DNA of 64,000 nucleotides from DATBGO01 sp050011895 (GTDB lineage Bacteria; Actinomycetota; Actinomycetes; Streptosporangiales; Streptosporangiaceae), in NCBI GenBank assembly GCA_050011895.1, contig JBEKIF010000015.1, positions 23,162 through 87,161 of the forward strand. Direction: 5' to 3'. Positions within the stretch are counted from its first letter, which is position 1. Every line of letters begins with the position of its first letter. This document shows positions 58,054 through 64,000 of this stretch, piece after piece. The notes under the pieces are model-generated. The model saw nothing but the letters and a program-made list of their open reading frames with translations, was not told where the DNA came from and ran no database searches. The translations under genes were made by a program, and so were the position numbers.

Positions 58054-59914
58054 TTATCGTCACATCCTGGATAACACCGGCGAGTTCCGCGGCGCGGAAC
58101 GGTAGCCCGCGGACCCTGTTGTAGGAGATAACGTCGACCAGGTATCGCCCGCGCAGCAGCAGCGCGAGCTGGCCGAGGTTGATCTCGGGGACGAGCACCT
58201 TGTCGTAGGAGCGCAGGACGTCACCGAGGTTGGCCGGGAACGGGGACAGGTGCCTGAGGTGCGCCTGGGCGACCGCGCCACCGGCCAGCCGGATCCGGCG
58301 GGCCGCTGCTCCGATCGAGCCGTAGGTCGAGCCCCAGCCGAGCACCAGGACCCGGGCGCTGCCGCCCGGATCGTCCACTTCGAGCGGCGCGATGTCGGCC
58401 GCGATCCCGTCGATCTTGGCCTGGCGCAGCCGGACCATCTTGTCGTGGTTATCCGGATCATAGGAGATCGTCCCGGCACCGTCGGCCTTCTCGATCCCGC
58501 CGATCCGGTGCTCAAGCCCGGGGGTTCCCGGGATAGCCCACGGCCGGGCGAGGGTCTGCGGATCCCGTTGGAACGGCAGGAAGCCGGCCGCGCCATTGGC
58601 GCCCTGTCCTTCGTTTGGAATGGCGAATTTGAACTCATCGCGCAGCTTGGCCAGGCTGTCCACGGCCGGGATCCGCCACGGTTCCGAGCCGTTCGCCAGG
58701 TATCCGTCGGACAGGATGATTACCGGTGTGCGGTATTTGACGGCGATCCGGACCGCCTCGATGGCAATCTCGAAACAGTCAGAAGGGGTAGCGGGCGCCA
58801 GGACCGCGACCGGAGACTCCCCGTTCCTGCCGTACAGGGCGGTCAGCAGGTCGGCCTGCTCAGTCTTGGTCGGCATGCCGGTCGACGGGCCTGCTCGCTG
58901 GATGTCGCAGATGACCAGAGGCAGCTCCACGGAGGCCGCCAGGCCGATCGTCTCAGCCTTGAGGCATATGCCCGGCCCGGAAGTGGTGGTGACGCCGAGC
59001 CCGCCGCCGAAGGCCGCGCCGAGCGCCGCGCCCACGCCGCTGATCTCGTCTTCGGCCTGGAAGGTGCGGACACCGAACCGCTTGAGCTTGGCCAGCTCGT
59101 GCAGGATGTCCGAGGCCGGGGTGATCGGGTAGGAGCCGAGGAACAGTGGCAGGCCAGAGCGTCTTGATGCTGCGACGAGCCCGTAGGAGAGGGCGGTGTT
59201 GCCGGTGATGTTGCGGTAAGTGCCTGGCCGCAGCGTCGCGGGCTTGATTTCGTACTGAACGGAGAAGTCTTCGGTGGTCTCGCCGTAATTCCAGCCGGCC
59301 TGGAAAGCGGTGACGTTCGCCTGCATGATCTCGGGCTTGGCCGCGAACTTGGACGCGAGGTACTTCATCGTGCCCTCGGTCGGCCGGTTATACAGCCAGG
59401 AGAGCAGCCCGAGCGCGAACATGTTCTTGGCCCGCTCGGCGTCCTTCCTGGAGATCTCGTAGCCTTCCAGGGCCTTGACGGTCATCGAGGTGATCGGCAG
59501 CGCGTGCAGCTGGTAGGCACCGAGGGAGCCGTCGTCAAGCGGGTTAGCGGCATAGCCCACCTTGGAGAGGTTCCGCTTGCTGAACTCGTCGGTGTTGGCG
59601 ATGATGTCCGCGCCGCGGGGCAGGTCGGTGATATTGGCCTTGAGAGCGGCCGGGTTCATCGCCACCAGGACGTCGGGGACATCGCCCGGGGTCAGGATGT
59701 CATGGTCGGCGAAGTGCAGCTGGAAGCTCGATACGCCGGGCAGGGTGCCGGCCGGGGCGCGGATCTCGGCGGGGAAGTTGGGCAGCGTCGACAGGTCGTT
59801 GCCGAACGTGGCCGTTTCCTGGGTGAACCTGTCGCCGGCCAGTTGCATCCCGTCCCCGGAGTCGCCGGCGAACCGGATGATGACGTGGTCGAGTTTCTGG
59901 ACCTGCTTGGTCAC
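58046..59914 (-). CDS. korA: 2-oxoacid:ferredoxin oxidoreductase subunit alpha (gamma-alpha fusion)
   Basis: The N-terminal gamma domain (RFAGDSGDGMQLAGDRF, PAEIRAPAGTLPGVSSFQ) is fused to the alpha domain (GNTALSYGLVAASRRSG, GSYPITPASDILHEL, TTSGPGICLKAETIGLA, GPSTGMPTKTEQADLL). The C-terminal third has VLGWGSTYGSIGAAARR and LVPEINLGQLALLLRG. At 622 residues it is the usual actinobacterial form. GGAGGACCTCC-like purine-rich sequence lies ahead of the ATG on the minus strand. A TAGGAT on the minus strand near 60051-60056 may be its -10 box. Confidence 0.95.
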   Translation of the reverse strand: MTKQVQKLDHVIIRFAGDSGDGMQLAGDRFTQETATFGNDLSTLPNFPAEIRAPAGTLPGVSSFQLHFADHDILTPGDVPDVLVAMNPAALKANITDLPRGADIIANTDEFSKRNLSKVGYAANPLDDGSLGAYQLHALPITSMTVKALEGYEISRKDAERAKNMFALGLLSWLYNRPTEGTMKYLASKFAAKPEIMQANVTAFQAGWNYGETTEDFSVQYEIKPATLRPGTYRNITGNTALSYGLVAASRRSGLPLFLGSYPITPASDILHELAKLKRFGVRTFQAEDEISGVGAALGAAFGGGLGVTTTSGPGICLKAETIGLAASVELPLVICDIQRAGPSTGMPTKTEQADLLTALYGRNGESPVAVLAPATPSDCFEIAIEAVRIAVKYRTPVIILSDGYLANGSEPWRIPAVDSLAKLRDEFKFAIPNEGQGANGAAGFLPFQRDPQTLARPWAIPGTPGLEHRIGGIEKADGAGTISYDPDNHDKMVRLRQAKIDGIAADIAPLEVDDPGGSARVLVLGWGSTYGSIGAAARRIRLAGGAVAQAHLRHLSPFPANLGDVLRSYDKVLVPEINLGQLALLLRGRYLVDVISYNRVRGLPFRAAELAGVIQDVTINV

Positions 59915-60543
59915 AGTGGGAGGACCTCCTCCACGCGCCGAGGCTGAGCAGTGCTACCACTGGTTAGCGGTGTCGGCGTGCATCTATGAGCGCCGCCCCG
60001 AGGCCAAAGTTGGCTTGGGGCGCTGAGCTTTGGACTTAGGGCTATATCCTACTCGCGGCATTGGGTCGCAGGTCGGGTACGGACGGCCTCTAATTGCTGC
60101 GCTGGCCGCATTATCCGACTCCTAGCCAGGTCACGCGGTCGGCGCGGCGGCTCCGCGTGTTTCTAGGACGCATCCGTGCCTTGCCGGTTTACTCCTCTAA
60201 TGAGGACGTACTGCCCGGTCGGCGGGTTCACGTCCGGGCGCCAGGGGCCATCCCGCCCGTGCGGGTTCGTCCCCCTGCACGCGAGTTCCTCCTCCCGCAC
60301 GCAGGTCACCCGCGCGACTTCTCTACATCCTTCACGCGGGGCGTGCTGTCACAGCTATTGTCGCCCAGATCCATCGCACGGTACCGACAGCGAAGAGACT
60401 CGCGTGCGCGTTACCCAGTAGCTGGCCGGGCGGGATGCACGGCAGAATTTGATTACTGAGAGTGTCAACCTGATCGCGTTGCGAGACGTCTAACTCGCGT
60501 GATCCGCAACCAGATCTCCCGCCCAACGAGGAGGCCGCCGGGT
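59915..60543. other. Intergenic region between divergent korA and the repeat-protein gene
   Basis: I find no gene. An imperfect hairpin lies at about 59990-60025 (GCCCCGAGGCCAA opposite TTGGCTTGGGGC) in the korA leader. The part 60030-60060 is A/T-richer (GGGCTATATCCTACTC), probably promoter sequence. The remainder, 60100-60440, has no symmetry or coding bias that I can support. GAGGAGG at 60529-60535 serves the next gene. Confidence 0.5.
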
Positions 60544-61347
60544 ATGAGCGATCGTGTGCAGGGAAGTGCCGCCAGCCCGGTCACTACCGTGCCCAGTCCG
60601 GCTGGCCCGTACGGGGAACCTGAGTCACCCGGCAGGCCGCAGCCTCTCGCGCCCCAGGTTTCTGGGATCTCGCGGGAAGGGACTGTGCCGCGGCCATCAG
60701 CACCGAGGCCACCGGCACCCAGGCCGGTGGCGCCCGCGCTGGTCACGGCCCGGACGGCTGAAGTCCGGTTGCCGCAACCTGTGACGTCCGTGCCTGTGAC
60801 GTCCGTGCCTGTGACGTCCGTGCCTGTGACGTCCCGGCGGGCTGCGGACCAACTGCCGTGCCCCAGCCCCTGTCCCAGCCGGGCTTCAGTCCGGGACGAG
60901 CTGGACGATGCATTGAACGGGGCGCCGCTCAACACCCGGGACCGGCAGTTCCTCAGCAAGCTGGTGCATTGGGACAAGCGGAACGCGGCTTCGGTGGTCT
61001 CTTTGCTCAGGCGCGCACGACACGCGGGACGCAATGAGGCCGGGCTCACTCCACTTCAGCTGGAGACGGTTCTGACTGCGCTCAAGGATGCTGTGGTTCA
61101 TCGCGTTGCGGGTGTCGACACAGTCGGCTGCTGGGACTGTGAAAATGTCCGCGGCGCACGCTGCGCCGAACATTCGAGAGATTTCGAGCGGGCACGGGAC
61201 TATGCCGACCTGGCAGCACTACTCTCTGCACGCGCAAGCCTGCTCCACCTCGACAACGAGCCACGCTCCACCGAGCTGGCTCCGACGCCGATCCAGCGGC
61301 CGACCGACATATCGGGCTACCGGCGCCGGGCTCCCATCGTGTCCTGA
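60544..61347 (+). CDS. Unassigned protein with disordered N-terminus and a Cys/His cluster
   Basis: I start it at ATG 60544, nine bases after GAGGAGG; a GTG at 60499 is in frame but has no ribosome-binding site. The first ~115 residues are Pro/Ala/Val-rich and disordered, with PVTSV repeated four times. A helical region follows (DELDDALNGAPLNTRDRQFL, LVHWDKRNAASVVSLLRRAR, LTPLQLETVLTALKDAVVHR). Near the end, CWDCENVRGARCAEH is a C-x2-C-x7-C-x2-H set that could bind zinc. I know no function. It ends 40 bases from the convergent yajQ gene. Confidence 0.75.
   Translation: MSDRVQGSAASPVTTVPSPAGPYGEPESPGRPQPLAPQVSGISREGTVPRPSAPRPPAPRPVAPALVTARTAEVRLPQPVTSVPVTSVPVTSVPVTSRRAADQLPCPSPCPSRASVRDELDDALNGAPLNTRDRQFLSKLVHWDKRNAASVVSLLRRARHAGRNEAGLTPLQLETVLTALKDAVVHRVAGVDTVGCWDCENVRGARCAEHSRDFERARDYADLAALLSARASLLHLDNEPRSTELAPTPIQRPTDISGYRRRAPIVS
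60781..60835 (+). repeat. 15-bp tandem repeat, coding (VTSVP)
   Basis: GTGACGTCCGTGCCT lies at 60781, 60796 and 60811, with ten bases of a fourth copy from 60826. The period keeps the frame. Confidence 0.92.
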
Positions 61348-61387
61348 GATCTACGCAGGGCTGCCACTTGCCACTGCCTGGCGACTG

Positions 61388-61882
61388 CTAGCGATAGTTG
61401 ACGAACTGGAGCGCCAGGTCGAGTTCCTTGTCCTTCAGCAGGCTGATGACCTGCTGAAGCTCGTCCTTCTTCTTGGAAGAGACGCGCAGCTCGTCGCCCT
61501 GCACCTGGGCCCGGATGCCTTTCGGCCCCTCGTCCCTGATGATCTTCGCTATCTTCCTCGAGTCGTCTTGGGAAATACCTTCCTTCAGCGTCACGGCGAG
61601 CCGGTATTCCTTGCCCGATGGCTTCGGCTCGCCCGGGTCGAGGACCTTGAGCGAGACCGAGCGCTTGACCAGCTTCTCCTTGAAGACGTCGAGCACCGCT
61701 TTGGCTCGTTCCTCGCTGTTAGCCTTGATCTCTACGGCGTGATCTCCCGACCAGGCGATGGATGCGCCCACGCCACGGAAGTCGAATCGGGTGCCGATCT
61801 CCTTGCCAGCCTGGTTGAGGGCATTGTCGACTTCCTGCCGGTTGATCTTGGATACGATGTCGAAAGAGGATTCGGATGCCAC
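61388..61882 (-). CDS. yajQ: YajQ-family nucleotide-binding protein
   Basis: The 164-residue double ferredoxin-like fold is of standard length: SSFDIVSKINRQEVDNALNQA, RFDFRGVGASI, LKDKELDLALQFVNYR. Family members bind nucleic acid or c-di-GMP in some bacteria; the role in actinobacteria is not settled. It lies beside tRNA-Tyr, as its homologue does in Streptomyces as far as I recall. Confidence 0.94.
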   Translation of the reverse strand: MASESSFDIVSKINRQEVDNALNQAGKEIGTRFDFRGVGASIAWSGDHAVEIKANSEERAKAVLDVFKEKLVKRSVSLKVLDPGEPKPSGKEYRLAVTLKEGISQDDSRKIAKIIRDEGPKGIRAQVQGDELRVSSKKKDELQQVISLLKDKELDLALQFVNYR

Positions 61883-62015
61883 GTGTCCAGGCTAGACGCC
61901 TTGCGCCCGCGCGGGCATTCTGGCGGGGCGTGTCGGCCTGGGAACAGGGTTCCCAGGCTGCCTGCGGGCGTGACTTCCGCTATCCTTCACTTTGCCGTCG
62001 AGCGAGGCGGCGCCA

Positions 62016-62100
62016 GGCAGGTTGCCCGAGTGGCCAAAGGGAGCGGTCTGTAAAACCGTCGGCTAAGCCTACGTTGGTTCGAACCCAACACCTGCCACCA
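62016..62100 (+). tRNA. tRNA-Tyr (anticodon GTA), CCA encoded
   Basis: The acceptor stem GGCAGGT (62016-62022) pairs with ACCTGCC (62090-62096); the anticodon loop CTGTAAA gives GTA; a long variable arm (class II) and the T arm GTTGGTTCGAACCCAAC follow, and ACCA ends it. It is the attachment site of the element on its right. Confidence 0.95.
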
Positions 62101-62111
62101 CCAGCAGAAAC

Positions 62112-62144
62112 AGCCCCTGACCAGCGTCGATGCGGTCGGGGGCT
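62112..62144. terminator. Hairpin between tRNA-Tyr and the integrase gene
   Basis: AGCCCCTGACC (62112-62122) pairs with GGTCGGGGGCT (62134-62144) with one mismatch and an 11-base loop. It may end the tRNA transcript, the int transcript, or both. Confidence 0.6.
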
Positions 62145-62224
62145 GATCTCGTAGGCTCCTGGTGGTTCCCGGCTGTTTCCCGCGTTTCACGGGTGTTTCC
62201 GGAACAGGGACGGAACAGAATCGG

Positions 62225-63643
62225 CTAGGTTTCCTGGCTGTCTTCGGGGTCGGGCTGGGTCTGTTCGGCTAGGTCGAGGGCCTCCTCGATGCGCCGGTTC
62301 CAGAGCTTCTCCTGCCCGTAGACGCAGCCGGCGTAGACGCGCCAGAGGACTTCGACACTGTGCCCAGCGCGGTTGGCTACCTCGGGCGCTGGTACGCCGG
62401 CGTTGAGGGCGAGGGTGACGCCGCCGTGCCGCAGGTCGTAGGGGCGCCCGGCGAGCGGGGATGCCTGCTGTGCCCTGGTGAGCGCTGCGGCGCGGGCTTT
62501 TTGCCAGACAGGCCCGTAGACCTTGGTGGTGAGCACGCCGCCTTTGCCCCGTTGTCCCCAGGTGACCTGGAAGAGCCGCCCGTCGGCTGCGGTGCCGAAG
62601 CGCTCGATGTGGTCACGCAGGATCGCGACGAGCACCGGCGGGATGGGGACGACACGGACGGCGTCGCGGGCACGGTGCTTGAGCTGGCGCTGGTCGACGG
62701 CGGCGCCGTCGTCGGTCCAGGCGGCGCCGACGCGTTTCGCGGACCCGGTCAGGGTCAGCTTGCCCCAGCCTTTTGCTGGTAGCTCGCAGCTGTCGGTGGT
62801 GAGGGCGGCGGCCTCAGCCGGGCGCAGCAAGGCGTAGTACAGGCAGGCGAAGAACCCGACGAGCTCGGGGCGTACTTTCGCGACGGCGGCCAGCAGGTGA
62901 TCGACTTGCCGGGGGCTGGCGACCACGCGGCGGTCGACTTCGTCGGCGGTCTTGGGGGCTTTCCACTGGACCTTGTCGATCGGGTTGGCGGGAAGGATGT
63001 CGAGTTCGACCGCGTAGCCGAGCACGCTGTAGAAGACCGATCGCTTGCGGCCGACGACCGTGGCCGCGGCGGGCTTGCCGTCCATGGTCAGCGCGATCGC
63101 GTCGAGTGCGCGGCGGATGAGTTCTGACCGGCGGTCTTTCTCGTCGAGGGTGACGACTTTGAGGGAGCTCGCCCGGATCCAGCCAATCGCGGCGGCGGTG
63201 TCGTCGTCGGGTTCGCAGGCGGCGCGCCGTTCCTTGTGGAACGCCCAGCCGTAGAGGGCGGCGCGCAGGATCTTCTGCTCGGGCATTCCCCTGGTCGTCG
63301 TCACCAGCACCGGCGTGAGCGTCGCGAGCGCGTCAGCCAGCGACATGCGGGTTCTGGCGGCCAGGTGCGGCCATTTCACGTCGACGAACCGGCAGGCGAG
63401 GTCGAACCAGGTCACCGCTGCCTGCTGGCGGGCCGCCGATTCGGGCAGGCCCGTCTCAGTGTCGAAGGCCTCGCCTTGGCGCGCCGCGCGGAGCAGGCCA
63501 GCGCGGTGATTGTCGGCCAGGGCGCGGGTGGTGAACCACTTCGAGAACTCGTGTCCGGCTACCGACCAGCGGACGCCGTGACCGCGGCGACGGGTCTTGC
63601 GGACCGCCAGCTTCCACACGTGAACCTCGTGCGACGCGGCCAT
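62225..63643 (-). CDS. int: Tyrosine-recombinase integrase
   Basis: It integrates the element at tRNA-Tyr. The catalytic set is visible: Arg in ALLRPAEAAAL, His-x-x-x region in YDLRHGGVTLAL (Arg and His), GHS, and the nucleophile Tyr in WRVYAGCVYG. A SAM-like core-binding domain (TWFDLACRFVDVKWPHL) precedes it, and an N-terminal arm-binding domain comes first. I start it at ATG 63643, two bases after the xis stop; the frame extends further but would overlap xis. Confidence 0.95.
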   Translation of the reverse strand: MAASHEVHVWKLAVRKTRRRGHGVRWSVAGHEFSKWFTTRALADNHRAGLLRAARQGEAFDTETGLPESAARQQAAVTWFDLACRFVDVKWPHLAARTRMSLADALATLTPVLVTTTRGMPEQKILRAALYGWAFHKERRAACEPDDDTAAAIGWIRASSLKVVTLDEKDRRSELIRRALDAIALTMDGKPAAATVVGRKRSVFYSVLGYAVELDILPANPIDKVQWKAPKTADEVDRRVVASPRQVDHLLAAVAKVRPELVGFFACLYYALLRPAEAAALTTDSCELPAKGWGKLTLTGSAKRVGAAWTDDGAAVDQRQLKHRARDAVRVVPIPPVLVAILRDHIERFGTAADGRLFQVTWGQRGKGGVLTTKVYGPVWQKARAAALTRAQQASPLAGRPYDLRHGGVTLALNAGVPAPEVANRAGHSVEVLWRVYAGCVYGQEKLWNRRIEEALDLAEQTQPDPEDSQET

Positions 63644-63645
63644 CG

Positions 63646-63861
63646 TCAGCTCGCGTCGGCCAGTTCGGTGCGCGAAGCCAGCCACGCGTCGAGCGCGCGG
63701 CGGCGGATGCGGATCTGACCGTTGGGCAGCTTGATGCACTCCGGCGCGGAGCCGACGCTGCGCCAGGTATCGAATGTGCTGCGGGCGACCTGCAGCTCAG
63801 CGAGGACCTCGGCGATCGTCAGTAACTCGTCGTGGCTGGCAGCCGGCTTGCTCACGGGCAT
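63646..63861 (-). CDS. xis: Excisionase-type helix-turn-helix protein
   Basis: A 71-residue MerR/Xis-like winged helix: LLTIAEVLAELQVARSTFDTWRSVGSAPECIKLPNGQIRIRRRALDAWL-type sequence, with the helix-turn-helix at TIAEVLAELQVARSTFDTW and the wing at LPNGQIRIRR. It lies two bases ahead of int and would direct excision of the element. Confidence 0.88.
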   Translation of the reverse strand: MPVSKPAASHDELLTIAEVLAELQVARSTFDTWRSVGSAPECIKLPNGQIRIRRRALDAWLASRTELADAS

Positions 63862-63864
63862 CTT

Positions 63865-64000
63865 TCAGTCCTCCGCCGGTGTGTTCGGGGGTGGGCCCGG
63901 CTGCCACGGCGCAGGCGGGCGATCGGAGCCCGCCGCTTCGGCCAGTCCTTCTGGCGGCCGTGCCTGGGGGCCCGGTGGCTTCTGCGGTTCGCCGTCATTG
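63865..64000 (-). CDS. C-terminus of an element gene (possibly a RepSA-type replication initiator), cut by the window edge
   Basis: The minus-strand frame is open from the window edge to TGA at 63865-63867, three bases before the xis start. The visible 44 residues are Pro/Ala-rich (GEPQKPPGPQARPPEGLAEA, ending PPPNTPAED). In related elements the gene ahead of xis is the replication initiator; the tail itself does not prove it. Confidence 0.5.
   Translation of the reverse strand, partial: NDGEPQKPPGPQARPPEGLAEAAGSDRPPAPWQPGPPPNTPAED

Larger units (their letters stand above)
62070..64000. mobile_element. Left end of an integrative element (AICE/SLP1-like) in tRNA-Tyr
   Basis: A tyrosine integrase gene pointing at the tRNA 3' end, an excisionase-type gene and a further gene on the same strand form the usual int-xis-rep end of actinomycete integrative and conjugative elements. 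SLP1 of Streptomyces coelicolor uses tRNA-Tyr, and the gene beside it there is also yajQ-like. The attL core should lie within the tRNA 3' half (about 62070-62100); attR is outside the window, so the core length cannot be set. Confidence 0.85.

Overview
The window comes from a high-G+C, filamentous-type actinobacterium. The evidence is a codon bias near saturation at third positions, frequent GTG starts, ATGA/GTGA stop-start overlaps, an AfsR/SARP-type regulator, menaquinone genes, and a gene order (menG, prenyl reductase, nuoA-N, polyprenyl synthase, later korAB, yajQ, tRNA-Tyr) that I recall from Streptomyces-like chromosomes. The species cannot be told from this sequence.

Layout. (1) 1-4.5 kb: the 3' part of an AfsR-like regulator that runs off the left edge, a tiny acidic repeat protein, and the rplY-pth pair. 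(2) 4.6-30.6 kb: an accessory region read as a cell-surface polysaccharide locus. It holds an initiating sugar-phosphate transferase, a sulfate-activation module (cysQ, cysD, cysN), a methyltransferase, a PssD/PssE (Alg14/Alg13-like) glycosyltransferase pair, two secreted glycosidase-like proteins, a Wzz/BY-kinase-like protein whose P-loop is lost, a Wzy-like polymerase, a Wzx-like flippase, a PAPS-type sulfotransferase, a family 2 glycosyltransferase and two large paralogous secreted propeller-LamG proteins. One of the glycosidase-like genes lies behind a clear c-di-AMP (ydaO-type) riboswitch. Together these suggest a sulfated exopolysaccharide made by a Wzx/Wzy-like route. (3) 30.7-50.0 kb: the respiratory block, with menG, a Rex-type operator, a menaquinone/geranylgeranyl reductase, all 14 subunits of complex I in one translationally coupled operon, and a polyprenyl diphosphate synthase for the quinone tail. 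(4) 50.0-61.9 kb: two tandem paralogous lipoproteins, an IclR regulator, msrA, a minus-strand group (membrane protein, methyltransferase, penicillin-binding-type serine hydrolase), a crotonase, korB-korA, an unassigned repeat protein and yajQ. (5) 62.0-64.0 kb: tRNA-Tyr followed by int, xis and the C-terminus of a further gene. This is the left end of an integrative (AICE/SLP1-like) element.

The genes interlock as follows. CysD/CysN make APS and CysQ removes the PAP product left by sulfotransferases, yet no APS kinase and no sulfite-forming reductase is visible, so the module looks dedicated to sulfation rather than to sulfur assimilation (inference). MenG, the reductase and the polyprenyl synthase supply menaquinone to complex I, and a Rex site would tie that supply to the NADH/NAD+ ratio.

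A recurring oddity is the number of short tandem repeats (12 to 45 bp periods) sitting at, or just beside, start or stop codons. Another is cysQ, which has no usable start codon unless one G is added to a G run.
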